Assembly (NCBI RefSeq): GCF_001548115.1
Contig: NZ_AP014821.1
Coordinates: 2,359,262 to 2,423,261, forward strand
DNA length: 64,000 nucleotides
Source: Geminocystis sp. NIES-3709
Lineage (GTDB): Bacteria > Cyanobacteriota > Cyanobacteriia > Cyanobacteriales > Cyanobacteriaceae
Direction of reading: 5' to 3'
The notes below the pieces were generated by a model. It did no database searches. It was given only the letters and a program-made list of their open reading frames with translations, and was not told the origin of the DNA. A program made the translations under genes and the position numbers. This document shows, in pieces, positions 37,342 through 47,508 of the stretch (the first letter of the stretch is position 1; each line of letters opens with the position of its first letter).

Positions 37342-38745
37342 CTAAATCCCTAACATTGTACGGGCGATCGAGAAATAGATCAACACCCCTAAAACATCTA
37401 CTGCCGTAGTAATAAAAGGTGCAGACATCAAAGCAGGATCTAATCCAAACAATCGAAACAAAAAAGGTAGAGAAGATCCCGAAACGGAAGCTAATACAGA
37501 AATTGCCACCAAACTAATGCCAACAGATACCGCTACAATAGGATTTCTATGGGTTTGAGGTAAAAGATAAGCCCAAACCGCCGCTAAAACTCCTAAGATT
37601 AAACCTAAGATTAATCCAGCTAAAGCCTCTCGAAAAATAACTTTTCCTGTACCTAAATCGCTCACTTCATCAGTACTCAAACCCCTAATAACTACTGTAG
37701 ATGATTGAGTACCAATATTTCCCCCAGTACCTGTTAAAAGAGGTATAAAGGCAGCTAAAACCGTTACTTTCTCTAACACATCTTCTTGCGCTCCAATAAT
37801 GCTACCAGTGACAGTATTAGTTAACAATAATATCAACAACCATGATACCCGTCTTCTAGCTACGGTAAAAAGGTTAGTTTGAAAGTAGTTATCTCCGACA
37901 GATTGGACAGCACCTAAAGCGTAAATATCTTCAGTGGCTTCTTTTTCTAAAATATCAATGACATCATCAACGGTAACAATCCCCACTAATCGTAATTCTT
38001 TATCTACTACTGGTACAGCTAAAAAGTCATATCTTTGAATTAATCTTGCAACCTCTTCTTGATCCATGTCAGTTTTGACATAAACTACATCTTTAGTCAT
38101 GATTTCTTCTAAAGTTTGATGAGGTGGGTGTAAAACTAAATCTCGTAAGGAAACGATACCCGCCAAATGACGTGAAGCATCGGTTACATACATATAATAA
38201 ATTAACTCAGAAGCTCTTGCTAAAGATCTGATACGATCGAGAGTCTCTTCTACTGTTAAAGTTTGTTTTAAGGAAATATACTCTGGTGTCATAATACGAC
38301 CAGCAGTATCTTCTTCATAGCCTAAAAGTAAGTTCGTCGCCTGTCTTTCTTCTGGACTTAATTGTGCCAAAATACGGCTAACCACCGAGGCGGGTAACTC
38401 ATCAAATAATCTAACTCGATCGTCGGGAGACATTTTATCAACAATATCTAACACTTCTTGTCGCTTAAATTCTTCGATAAGTGCTTGTTGTACGCTATAA
38501 TCTAAGTGTTCGTAAACATCAATTGCTTCTGTTTTATTAAGTAAGCGAAAAGCAATCAATTGCATAGAGGAAGGTAAATATTCGATCGCTTCAGCAATAT
38601 CTACAGGTTGTACGGGGAATAATAAAACTTTTGCACCTTCAAGGTTATTTTGTTCTAATAAAAGTCTTAATTGAGAACTTACTAATTCTCTCAGTTCATG
38701 ACGAGAATCATTTTGTAGAATGGTTAAATTATCAGTATCAGTCAC
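37342..38745 (-). CDS. mgtE: Magnesium transporter MgtE
   Basis: A 467-residue Mg2+ channel. The N-terminal superhelical domain (about 20-135, with MSPDDRVRLFDELP) is followed by two CBS domains (about 140-265, MTPEYISLKQTLTVEETL and VPVVDKELRLVGIVTVDD), a plug helix, and five membrane helices (about 290-467, with GTGGNIGTQSSTVVIRGL in the pore). These are hallmarks of MgtE. The start is GTG at 38745, backed by a strong G-rich Shine-Dalgarno eight bases upstream. The WD40 gene follows 11 bp downstream on the same transcript. Confidence 0.95.
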   Translation of the reverse strand: MTDTDNLTILQNDSRHELRELVSSQLRLLLEQNNLEGAKVLLFPVQPVDIAEAIEYLPSSMQLIAFRLLNKTEAIDVYEHLDYSVQQALIEEFKRQEVLDIVDKMSPDDRVRLFDELPASVVSRILAQLSPEERQATNLLLGYEEDTAGRIMTPEYISLKQTLTVEETLDRIRSLARASELIYYMYVTDASRHLAGIVSLRDLVLHPPHQTLEEIMTKDVVYVKTDMDQEEVARLIQRYDFLAVPVVDKELRLVGIVTVDDVIDILEKEATEDIYALGAVQSVGDNYFQTNLFTVARRRVSWLLILLLTNTVTGSIIGAQEDVLEKVTVLAAFIPLLTGTGGNIGTQSSTVVIRGLSTDEVSDLGTGKVIFREALAGLILGLILGVLAAVWAYLLPQTHRNPIVAVSVGISLVAISVLASVSGSSLPFLFRLFGLDPALMSAPFITTAVDVLGVLIYFSIARTMLGI

Positions 38746-38859
38746 CAGTTTACCCCCCTATAACTACTTCTTAGAATACTTCTTAGCCATTAAACTTTAA
38801 TTCTAACCTTAGCTTGGTTCATTAAAAAATTTTTCTGTCAGTTAATTGTCTGGTTTTTC

Positions 38860-38909
38860 ATCTAATTTAGGGTTTGCTGAAAAGGTGTTTTGACGGAGAG
38901 TAGGTATTA
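38860..38909. repeat. Dispersed repeat, left-hand segment (diverged copy)
   Basis: TCTAATTTAGGGTTTGCTGAAAA followed by GAGAGTAGGTA-like sequence resembles 56349-56398, with more changes than the copy at 32428. Confidence 0.4.
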
Positions 38910-39112
38910 GCGGTACTTTGAAAAATTTTGGTACAAAAATAGCTTCAAATACAGTCAGAGTAAGGGATTTAGATAAAAGCCATAAAAACGGCTGAAACTC
39001 TTGGTATAAAAGGAAAAGTTATCGTGCGCTCTGCGTGCCTTTGGCATCGATGTAAAATCTTTGATTTATAACGATTTGAGACTCATAGTTTAATATTTTT
39101 AGTTTAAGTACC

Positions 39113-39154
39113 GTTAGGTGTTAGGTGTTAGGTGTTAGGTGTTAGGTGTTAGGT
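39113..39154. repeat. Heptamer tandem array, 6 x GTTAGGT
   Basis: Six exact copies of GTTAGGT lie in the gap between aroB and mgtE, upstream of mgtE and about 130 bp beyond the aroB stop. The unit differs from the GGAGTTA of the ispG leader. Confidence 0.95.
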
Positions 39155-39282
39155 GCAGCCCTTCAATGAATACATGAATACTAAAAGAAAAGACTCTGAT
39201 AGACTAAATTATAAATTATCTATCAGTATATCTAAACCTTTAATTTAAAAGCCTTCTGATTTATTAAGCAAACTCCAATTAC

Positions 39283-40365
39283 TTAAAATACATTTCTTAC
39301 TAATTTACTTGTAACTCGATCTGTAATTATTACTTTACCGATCGCCGTTGGCAAAATAAAGCGTACTTTTCCCCCTTTAACTTTCTTATCAGTTTGTAAA
39401 TGAGCGATCGCAGCATCTATATCAAGATAAGAAGGAATAATGGTAGGTAATCCGGTTTTTTCGATTAATAAATTTTGTCTTTTCGCTTCCGATTCTGTCC
39501 ATAAACCCATTTCAACGGAGATCTTTCCGGCTGCTACCATACCGATGGCGACGGCTTCTCCATGAACAAAAGTTTCATAATTCGTTAAACTTTCAATAAC
39601 ATGACCAATGGTGTGACCATAGTTTAAAATTGCTCTTAAACCTGCTTCTTTTTCATCCTGACTTACTACTTCGGCTTTTGCTTGACAAGAACGAACTAGG
39701 ATTTCACTTAATAGCACCCCATCAAAATTATCTAAGCTATCAAGATTATTTGCTTTTTCTAGCTGTTCAAAAAGACTTTTATCCCAAATCACTCCATATT
39801 TAATAACTTCTGCCATACCAGCCTTAAACTCTCGATCGGGCAGGGTTTTTAAAACCGTTGGATCTATCAAAACTAATTTTGGTTGATAAAAAGCACCAAT
39901 TAAATTTTTTCCTTGAGGATGATTAACTCCTGTTTTTCCACCCACAGAAGCATCTACCATCGCTAAGAGGGATGTTGGTACTTGAACAAAATTAACTCCT
40001 CGTAACCAAGTAGCGGCGGCAAATCCTGTCATATCTCCTACTACTCCACCTCCCAAAGCCAATAAAGTCGAGTTTCGCTCTAAAGAAAACTTGAGAGTAC
40101 TATCATAAATTTGGGCTAAATATTCAAGGGTTTTATAATTTTCTCCTGCGGGAATAAGGTGATAATTAACACTAAAACCAGCTTTTTCTAAGGAATCAAC
40201 GGTAAGGTTTCCATAATAATCAAAGATTTGGGGATTGGACACCACCAAAATTTTCTTTCCTAAATTTAACTCTTTAATTTTTTCTCCTAGAGTTAATAAT
40301 CCATTATTGAGAATATGAATATTATAGGAATTATTAGGCAGAGGTACGGATATAATTGATTCCAT
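39283..40365 (-). CDS. aroB: 3-dehydroquinate synthase
   Basis: A 360-residue AroB, second step of the shikimate pathway, NAD- and metal-dependent. Visible signatures are [22 protein letters not shown] (about 103-124), [21 protein letters not shown] (about 127-147), and the metal-site segment [13 protein letters not shown] (about 245-257). The C-terminus is typical. ATG at 40365. Monocistronic in this region. Confidence 0.95.
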   Translation of the reverse strand: MESIISVPLPNNSYNIHILNNGLLTLGEKIKELNLGKKILVVSNPQIFDYYGNLTVDSLEKAGFSVNYHLIPAGENYKTLEYLAQIYDSTLKFSLERNSTLLALGGGVVGDMTGFAAATWLRGVNFVQVPTSLLAMVDASVGGKTGVNHPQGKNLIGAFYQPKLVLIDPTVLKTLPDREFKAGMAEVIKYGVIWDKSLFEQLEKANNLDSLDNFDGVLLSEILVRSCQAKAEVVSQDEKEAGLRAILNYGHTIGHVIESLTNYETFVHGEAVAIGMVAAGKISVEMGLWTESEAKRQNLLIEKTGLPTIIPSYLDIDAAIAHLQTDKKVKGGKVRFILPTAIGKVIITDRVTSKLVRNVF

Positions 40366-40654
40366 TATCGATCGAGGGGACTATTTAAACCACTTTCATT
40401 GTAAGGTAAAACTGCTCGATAAAATTAAAATAAATGCTAATATTGTGATTAAAAATACCTATGAATTTCTGAACACTAAGAAATAATTAGTTAGATGTTT
40501 ATTGTTTTCTTCGCTATAAAATGGCTTCTATGACAGTCTGAAATTCTTAACGAGAGTCGTTTTTATCTTAACTGGGATTTACAAAAATTAATAAATCATA
40601 AGGATATGATTGACGAGACAAAAAATATACAAAAAATATTATTTCTTTTCAACT

Positions 40655-41515
40655 CTAACAGGGTGACATTTCCCAATCGTAACCACGAGTAAGACGAATT
40701 TGAGCCAAAGTAAAAATTACTGGAATGATTCTGGTGTAGTTAGTAGCGATCGCTCTCCAACCTAAATCTGCTAGAAAACATCCCCATAAAACAGGGCCTA
40801 GAAAAGCAAAAACTCCCCTTACGGCGGTATAACGTGCAGTACTCATCACCATGCCTCTTTTAGCCATTTGTAAAGCAAAATGATTTTGTAATTGACTAGC
40901 TGTAGCAATACCACCTTTAATAATAGTTGTTTTAGTCACTTGATAAGTTGCAAAATGTATGGCAAATTGTTGAGCAATTTTTTGCAGTAACCAAGGCTTT
41001 AGAATCGAACTTACTGCCATTAAGCTACCTCCTTGTAGTAAAATTTTGACAGGATCGTGTTGTAAACTTAGAGGTAAGGGTTCAGGCTGAGGACTTTGGG
41101 CAAGGGAATTAATTACTTGATTTTTCAATGATTTTTGTTCAGCAGAAGGCAATTTACGCCATGCTTGTTGTAGTAAGTTTAAGAAAATTTCGCTTTCAAT
41201 CTCGATCGTTGTCATTTTTTGAGAGTAAGGAATTTTGAGATAACGACAAACTTGAATTAAAACATCTCGATAACATACTTCTTTAGTTTGACCTCGTAAT
41301 ACTGTGATGCCATCAGCCGCCAAGAAACGAAAACGATTTTCTAACATATCTAGCCAAGTTTGTAAGTCGTTACTTTGAACATCCAAAGGATCTGGACTTT
41401 TTAAGTAATCAATAGGATTCAAGCGACGAGAAAAAAGAATCTTCGTGACTTGTTGTAACTCATCTTCTGTTGCTAATTCTAACACTGTCCTTAATTCATC
41501 TACCATTTTCGTCAC
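40655..41515 (-). CDS. YaaW/UPF0174-like protein
   Basis: A 286-residue protein resembling Escherichia coli YaaW: the segment MTTIEIESEIFLNLLQQAWRKLPSAEQKSL matches the YaaW STFEIEQQLLEQFLRNTWKKM pattern. An N-terminal helical region precedes it. The C-terminal half (about 170-280) has three hydrophobic stretches that could be membrane-associated. Function is unknown. The frame starts with GTG at 41515; ATG at 41506 is equally plausible. It stands alone, 289 bp from aroB. Confidence 0.7.
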   Translation of the reverse strand: MTKMVDELRTVLELATEDELQQVTKILFSRRLNPIDYLKSPDPLDVQSNDLQTWLDMLENRFRFLAADGITVLRGQTKEVCYRDVLIQVCRYLKIPYSQKMTTIEIESEIFLNLLQQAWRKLPSAEQKSLKNQVINSLAQSPQPEPLPLSLQHDPVKILLQGGSLMAVSSILKPWLLQKIAQQFAIHFATYQVTKTTIIKGGIATASQLQNHFALQMAKRGMVMSTARYTAVRGVFAFLGPVLWGCFLADLGWRAIATNYTRIIPVIFTLAQIRLTRGYDWEMSPC

Positions 41516-41945
41516 ACACCATGAAACTGACTTTTTTATTATATAGTAACCCTAAATAATTGGTGTAAATAACTTTCTCGATCGATTTTAGAAGAAACAA
41601 GAAATAACTATTTGAGTCATGAGAAAAGATTTTAACTATTATTTTTCTGATATATGTAACATTTTTTAAATAAAAAAAAGATAATTATTTCAGTAATGTT
41701 GTATTATTGTTTAATATGAGATTAATATAATTACATATTAAAAAATCCGATTTAGCAGAATAAGTCTCATGACTTAATATTACCTAATGTCCAATCATAT
41801 GCGATCGTGTTTGAGTCATAATTCGTACTTATGTACTTTAACTTTTCCCCAAATCGGATGAAAAAATGTCTATATATTTACTTATCAGGAGGAAAAGATA
41901 ATTTTATGCAGTAGCATTTTATGAAATATTAAAGTTTCTTCTGGT
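41516..41945. other. Intergenic region, 430 bp
   Basis: AT-rich, downstream of the tyrosine-kinase gene and upstream of the YaaW-like gene. No ORF, terminator-like hairpin or RNA gene recognised. Confidence 0.4.
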
Positions 41946-44078
41946 TTAGGAAAATAAGGTGTTTTTTTTCTGATCTTTTTTGTCACGATAGTAAGAGTAG
42001 TTATAGTAATAATAATTATTCTCACTGTCAGAAGTGAAGCAATTAAGAATTAAGCCGATAACATTAACTTCTGCTTGGGTTAAAGATTCTTTTATACCAG
42101 CTAACATAGAAATTTTTACTTTACTCTGACGTACAACCATTAACATTCCATCACTCATTCTGCCCAAAATTTGAGCATCTGCCGCTACACTAATAGGGGG
42201 TGAGTCAATAATAATTAAATCATAGTGGGTTTTCATTTCCTCAAGTATATCTATCATTTGAGAAGAACCAATTAAAGCGACAGGGTTAGACTTACTGTTA
42301 CCGGCAAGTAATAAATCTAAATTAGGCATAACGGGAATTGTCGATTCTGAGAGTAAAATATTCTTTTCTGAGTGCAATAACTCACTTAATCCAAATTCTT
42401 TCTCTGTACTTCCCCAAATTTTCTTTTGTCCAGGTTTTCTTAAATCGGCCTCAATCAATAAGACTTTTTTCCCTAATTCGGAAACTGCGATCGCAATGTT
42501 CGCCGCAATGGTTGATTTACCTTCTTTAGCAACACTACTGGAAATAGTAATGACTTTTAGAGGTTTTTCTTCTGTATCCATAAATTTGAGACTCGCACCA
42601 ATAGCACGAAAATTCTCACAAATGGAAGAAGATGGATTATTCTTCACAGGAAGACTACTTGTAATATTATCAGTTTTATGACGATAAAAATGGTAAAAAT
42701 AGGGAATTTTTCCTAATACTGGTTGTTGAAAATACTCTCTAATTTGCTCAATATTATTAACTCCGTTATCTAATTGTTCTAATAAATAAGCTAATAATGA
42801 ACTTGCTAAAATACCGGCTAAAAAACCTTGAATTAAATAAGTAAAACTACTATTTGTAGTAGGTTCTGTCGGTATAGAGGCAAATTCAGCCGATCGAATA
42901 TTTCCTTGAGTATTATTAAGGGCTATTTGTGCATCTTGATAATTTTTAATTAAATTTTGTAATAAGTCACTTCTAGCATCTAATTCTCGTTGTAATTGTT
43001 CTTGTTCAAACTCTAAATTAGGTAAAGTATCAACTCTTTCTCGATAATTATTAATTAATTGATTTAAAGATTTTAATTGTGCTTCTAAACTTTGAATATC
43101 TCTTTCGACCGTGCCATATTCCGCTAATAAATTGCTTTGAGTTGAACCGGGTTGATAAATTTTATCTAAATCTTCTTTGGGTAATTCTCCTTGAATATTA
43201 ATATTTTGAGCATATTTTTTTAATTGTTCTTCTAAAATTTTTTTTTCTTGTTCTAAAGTAATTAATTGAGGGTGTTTATCACCCAAACTAACTTTTTGCT
43301 GTTCAATTTTAAGATTAATTTCTTGGATTTGTTTAACTAGAGAAGCAACCATAGGAGATTCATTGACAAAACTAGAAGTAATACCAGTTTCAGAATCTAT
43401 AGGAAATATTTTTCTTAAAGAATCTCTACGAGATTTTTGAGCCGCCAATTGAGATTCTATTTCGGCGATTTGACCATCTAATTGACCAATAATATCAATG
43501 GTAGAAGTTGCTTCGGCAGTTATGTCTAAAATGCGATTATTTTGTTTAAATTCTTTTAATTTTTCGGCAGTTATCTCTAATTCTTTTTGACTTTCAGGAA
43601 TTTGCTTTTCTAAAAAATTGGCTAATTCTCTAGTTTGAGTGACTTTTTGTTCTCTGTCTAATTGTACATAATTTCTGATCCAAGCATTGACTATTTCAAC
43701 AGCTTTTTCTGGATCTTTATCTGTAAATGACAATACAATTACATCAGTGTTTTGTGGATTGACAGCAACTAAATTTCCTACTAACTTTTTCGGATCTAAT
43801 TTTAGAGGTAATTGTAAATCTTTGATAACTTTTTCTGCCAAAGAATTAGACTTAATTAATACTAAATCATTGCTTAATTTTGTTTGGGAAGATAAAGCAA
43901 AAGGATCGGCAATATTAGGACTTTTTGTCTCAAAAATAATAGTACCACTAGCTTTATAAAGAGGAATTACTTTTTTCGATCGCTCATAACCTAAAAAGAA
44001 GAATATAATGGCAAAAACTAGGGATACAGGAAGCCATCTTTTACGAATAATTTTGAAATAAATTAACAATTCTTCCAT
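41946..44078 (-). CDS. Polysaccharide co-polymerase and tyrosine autokinase (Wzc-like)
   Basis: A 710-residue BY-kinase. A Wzz/PCP domain at the N-terminus has a first membrane helix (about 15-32), periplasmic coiled coils (about 150-390), and a second helix near 415-430. The C-terminal kinase has Walker A (AKEGKST, about 516-522), Walker A' (LIEADLRKP, about 541-549), and Walker B (LIIIDSPP, about 621-628). A tyrosine cluster of seven Tyr sits at about 689-697. Such proteins control chain length and export of surface polysaccharide. It is 286 bp downstream of the Wza-like exporter gene, the classical partner. ATG at 44078. Confidence 0.93.
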   Translation of the reverse strand: MEELLIYFKIIRKRWLPVSLVFAIIFFFLGYERSKKVIPLYKASGTIIFETKSPNIADPFALSSQTKLSNDLVLIKSNSLAEKVIKDLQLPLKLDPKKLVGNLVAVNPQNTDVIVLSFTDKDPEKAVEIVNAWIRNYVQLDREQKVTQTRELANFLEKQIPESQKELEITAEKLKEFKQNNRILDITAEATSTIDIIGQLDGQIAEIESQLAAQKSRRDSLRKIFPIDSETGITSSFVNESPMVASLVKQIQEINLKIEQQKVSLGDKHPQLITLEQEKKILEEQLKKYAQNINIQGELPKEDLDKIYQPGSTQSNLLAEYGTVERDIQSLEAQLKSLNQLINNYRERVDTLPNLEFEQEQLQRELDARSDLLQNLIKNYQDAQIALNNTQGNIRSAEFASIPTEPTTNSSFTYLIQGFLAGILASSLLAYLLEQLDNGVNNIEQIREYFQQPVLGKIPYFYHFYRHKTDNITSSLPVKNNPSSSICENFRAIGASLKFMDTEEKPLKVITISSSVAKEGKSTIAANIAIAVSELGKKVLLIEADLRKPGQKKIWGSTEKEFGLSELLHSEKNILLSESTIPVMPNLDLLLAGNSKSNPVALIGSSQMIDILEEMKTHYDLIIIDSPPISVAADAQILGRMSDGMLMVVRQSKVKISMLAGIKESLTQAEVNVIGLILNCFTSDSENNYYYYNYSYYRDKKDQKKNTLFS

Positions 44079-44312
44079 GAGATTAATTATTTAGAGAATG
44101 GCGGATAATATATGCTTAATAAATAATAATATAACGTTTCTAGGACTCATCTAAGTTTACTGGTTAAGGTAGGGAAAAGGTAAAAGTTAAGGGTTTCAAT
44201 CATGTTTAAGAATTAATAAAAAACGTAAGTTAAATGCCTCTTAGCTTAGGAATCATCTAAGTTCAATGTTGGAAGGTAGGAAATAGGTCATAGAAAGCAA
44301 AATATTAGCTAT

Positions 44313-44333
44313 CAACTGTCAACTGTTAACTGT
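44313..44333. repeat. Short heptamer repeat, 3 x (C/T)AACTGT
   Basis: Two CAACTGT copies and one TAACTGT lie in the 286-bp gap between the Wza-like and Wzc-like genes. The same gap also holds two imperfect copies of a (G/A)CATCTAAGTT-type sequence. Confidence 0.6.
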
Positions 44334-44364
44334 CATCTATTCAATTTATTCTGCGCAACGTCCG

Positions 44365-45921
44365 TTAATTTCCACTAAATCGATCGACTACCAATGCAGT
44401 ATTAGCAATAATTCCTAGTATTTGGGCAAAAGGATTAATGATAGCAAAAGTAGCGTCCGAAGCTACAGCTAAATTGGATCGTTCGACAAATATCACATCA
44501 TTATTTAATAATGGAGGATTATTTTCATCACTTAAGGGGGAGCTAAAATCGACTTTGATCGATCGTCTAGTTACTGTACCATCAGGGTTGAGCCGTATTA
44601 ATTCAGCAACGCTTTCATTAGCACGACGATTGTCAAATCCTCCGGCTTGTAAGAGTGCTTGTTGTAAACTTACGTTAGGGGGTAATTGTTTTACTCCAGG
44701 AGTTTTGACTTCTCCTACCACACTAACATTAATCGTATTGGGAGAAAAACTAGCGATCGCAACTTGACGAACTTCACTATCTTTAATGGTTTCTATGGTA
44801 GGAATAAAAACTCGATCGCCGTTTTGCAATAAAGCATCTTCTCTAAACTTTCCTGTTTGTAATAATTCCCATAAATTAACTTTAACTATTTGTTCTTGCC
44901 CTGATGGTAATGTACGCCTAACTTCAATATTACGAATATCTGCTTTTGCCGTTAAACCCCCTGCGGTTTTAATTGCCCTTGTAGCTGTGGGTATTCCAGC
45001 TAAACCTTCTTGATTACGAATGGTTGTCGTGTTTTGAAAATTTAAACTATCGGTTAAACTATTGGCTCTTACATCATCACCACTTAAAGTATAAGGGCCA
45101 GGTCGATTGACTTCTCCCACAATACTAACGGTAATAGGAATACTTAAATTAGCTGAGAAATTAGCTGTGGCTACTCTCAATACTTCTACTGGGTTAATTT
45201 CTTCGGCACTGGGAATAATTATTCGATCACCATCTCTGAGGATAATATTTTGACTTAAATCACCTTTTTCCAAAAAATCCCAAAAATTCACAGGAATAAT
45301 GTACTCTTGACCTTTATAATTACGAACAACTTGGACTCGACGACTATCGGCGGAAGCATTAATACCATTGGCTAATTGTAATGCACTAATCAAATTAGGA
45401 AATTTTCGTCCTTGACTTGTTCCTGTTGAACCTTCAAAGGGAATAGAATAAGATCCAGGAGTTCTAATTTCTCCGACAATAGCAACAGTAATAGGACGAG
45501 GTGAAACTAAATTAATACTTACGATCGGATCTTTTAGTAGTTCTGAACGAACATATTCATCATAAATAAGAGCTTCCGTTTCTGCTAGAGTTAATCCCAC
45601 CACAGAGAGACGATTAATTAAAGGTAAATTAATAGTTCCATCTACTAAAACTTGGTATTCCTTACTATATTCGGGTACATTAAAAATATCTAAGGAAATA
45701 ACATCACCAGAATCAAGAGTATAAGGAAATTGTTGACTCGGATTAGATTGTCGTGAAGTATCGTATTTAAAATTGTTTGTATTGCTATTGGTGGGGGAGT
45801 TGGGAGATAAAGGTTTTAATGGTTGTCTAGGACTGATATTTTGAGCTAAAAGTAATGGAGAATAACCTAAAACAAAAATAGAAGTTAACAGTAATCGATC
45901 GTAGAAATTGGTCTTAATCAT
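44365..45921 (-). CDS. Polysaccharide export protein (Wza-like, SLBB domains)
   Basis: A 518-residue outer-membrane polysaccharide exporter. A signal peptide (about 1-26, ending LLLAQN) is followed by a Pro/Ser/Asn spacer, then the poly-export domain (about 68-145, YTLDSGDVISLDIFNVPEYSKEY). Two or three SLBB-type repeats follow, each introduced by (I/V)VGE(I/V)...PG. No lipobox Cys is seen. It would form the export channel working with the Wzc-like kinase just downstream. ATG at 45921. It starts the minus-strand export pair. Confidence 0.9.
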   Translation of the reverse strand: MIKTNFYDRLLLTSIFVLGYSPLLLAQNISPRQPLKPLSPNSPTNSNTNNFKYDTSRQSNPSQQFPYTLDSGDVISLDIFNVPEYSKEYQVLVDGTINLPLINRLSVVGLTLAETEALIYDEYVRSELLKDPIVSINLVSPRPITVAIVGEIRTPGSYSIPFEGSTGTSQGRKFPNLISALQLANGINASADSRRVQVVRNYKGQEYIIPVNFWDFLEKGDLSQNIILRDGDRIIIPSAEEINPVEVLRVATANFSANLSIPITVSIVGEVNRPGPYTLSGDDVRANSLTDSLNFQNTTTIRNQEGLAGIPTATRAIKTAGGLTAKADIRNIEVRRTLPSGQEQIVKVNLWELLQTGKFREDALLQNGDRVFIPTIETIKDSEVRQVAIASFSPNTINVSVVGEVKTPGVKQLPPNVSLQQALLQAGGFDNRRANESVAELIRLNPDGTVTRRSIKVDFSSPLSDENNPPLLNNDVIFVERSNLAVASDATFAIINPFAQILGIIANTALVVDRFSGN

Positions 45922-46230
45922 AAACTAATTATAATAATGTTTTATTGAAACTATAAGTATTAAGGGAACATTAATTTTATCAAGGTAAGAAAAACAAGGA
46001 GCTTAAATCTTTTGCTTTATTATCATAAATTCTACTGTCGCAGAATATTCAATTAATCTTGTTTAACCTCAAAACCTATCTAAAGTTAACAGACAAAAGT
46101 TATAATTTGATGTTACTCCAAAATTATTATCTCCTGCCGATCTTCACTGAAAATCAAGTTATTAACTCCCAAAGTATATTTAAAGTTTTCAATGAGTCGT
46201 GTAAAAAAATATAGTGCCATTGAGAGAGAT
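45922..46230. other. Intergenic region, 309 bp
   Basis: AT-rich, between two minus-strand genes. Nothing recognised; expected to hold the promoter of the exporter gene. Confidence 0.4.
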
Positions 46231-47508
46231 TTATCTGTGCGGATATTTTTTTGATTCATAACGAATCCCTTCAATAATCTCCATATATTTATCTACTGCA
46301 ATATTCTTACTAAAATTGTTACAAAAATATTGTCTAGCATTGTATCCCATTTTTTCACAAAGTTTTTTATTATGATATAAGTTCAAAAAGAAATTTGCTA
46401 ATCCCTCAGCATCTCCGTTTCTAAAACTCTCTCCACATTGAGCCTTGACAACTAATTGTGTCAAGAATGATGTTTCCGGGCAAATAACTCCTACCACATT
46501 TCCTGCGGCTAAAGTGGAGTAAAGTTTACTAGGTGCAACAACTCCATCCATATCTTCCGCAATAGAAATTAAAGATATATCACAAGCAGTCAGAGAATAA
46601 GGTAAGATTTCTTTTTTTTGATAGGGAAGGAATAAGACATTTTTTAACCCTAATTTGTCCATTTTATCCTTGAGAGGCTTTTGTTGAGCACCACTACCAA
46701 TAAATAAAAATTGAAAATTATCCTGATATTCTGTCAGGAGATATGCAGCCGAAATTATTGTATCCATATCATGACAACGTCCCATATTTCCTGAATAAAT
46801 TATGGTAAATTTTGTGTGTAGTCCGTATTGTTGTGCAAACCAATTATCTTCTTTATTCAAGGGTTTGATCATGTTACCATCAGCCCAATTATGAACTACC
46901 GTGATTTTATGTTTAATAGATGGACAGCTTTCAATAATTCGCTTTTTCATAGAGTCTGACAAAACAATAATTTCTTGAGCATTAATCCATGTGTGATGAT
47001 TTAATATACCCCATAATTTGACGATCGCATGATTTTTTGGCAAAACCTTCAATTGATAAAGAATATTAGGATATAAGTCATAAATAATGCAAATATATTT
47101 TTTTCTCCAGATTAAATGAGCAAAAAAACCTAGCCAAGTCATAAATGCAGGAGCAGTGGTAATGATTAGTAGATCATCTGTTTTTTGATAACGAATAAGA
47201 TGAAAAAAAGCTCTGATAAAAAACAAAATACTGTTAACTGCTTTCCCTCTAATACGATCGGGCCAAACTCTTGAACTCCTTGTTCTTTTTATATTAACTC
47301 CCTTAATAATTTCATCTCTCGGTGCTTCTTTAGTATCGAAGGCGTAAGCAGGTTGACCACTAAAAACCCGAACTTTCATTCCTTTTTCACTCAATGCAAT
47401 GGCTAGTTCTTCGATTAACTGTCCTGTCGGGGCATAGTCTGGGGGAAAAAACTGATTTAAAATTAAGATGTGATATTGATCATCAGAATTATAATAATTT
47501 ATCATCAT
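46231..47508 (-). CDS. Glycosyltransferase family 4 (WcaI-like)
   Basis: A 425-residue GT-B glycosyltransferase. The N-terminal acceptor domain has NQFFPPDYAPTGQLIEELA (about 17-35). The C-terminal donor domain has YSGNMGRCHDMDTII (about 240-254), FIGSGAQQKPL, and a donor-binding SPSKLYSTLAAGNVVG-like stretch near 330-345. This resembles WcaI-type fucosyl or related transferases of exopolysaccharide loci; the sugar is unknown. Two ATG codons begin the frame at 47508. It lies upstream of the exporter and kinase genes. Confidence 0.87.
   Translation of the reverse strand: MMINYYNSDDQYHILILNQFFPPDYAPTGQLIEELAIALSEKGMKVRVFSGQPAYAFDTKEAPRDEIIKGVNIKRTRSSRVWPDRIRGKAVNSILFFIRAFFHLIRYQKTDDLLIITTAPAFMTWLGFFAHLIWRKKYICIIYDLYPNILYQLKVLPKNHAIVKLWGILNHHTWINAQEIIVLSDSMKKRIIESCPSIKHKITVVHNWADGNMIKPLNKEDNWFAQQYGLHTKFTIIYSGNMGRCHDMDTIISAAYLLTEYQDNFQFLFIGSGAQQKPLKDKMDKLGLKNVLFLPYQKKEILPYSLTACDISLISIAEDMDGVVAPSKLYSTLAAGNVVGVICPETSFLTQLVVKAQCGESFRNGDAEGLANFFLNLYHNKKLCEKMGYNARQYFCNNFSKNIAVDKYMEIIEGIRYESKKYPHR

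Larger units (their letters stand above)
38746..39282. other. Intergenic region, 537 bp, with two repeats
   Basis: Between aroB and mgtE on the minus strand. It holds a loose copy of the dispersed repeat (38860-38909) and six GTTAGGT heptamers (39113-39154). No ORF or RNA gene was recognised. The mgtE promoter should lie here. Confidence 0.5.
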
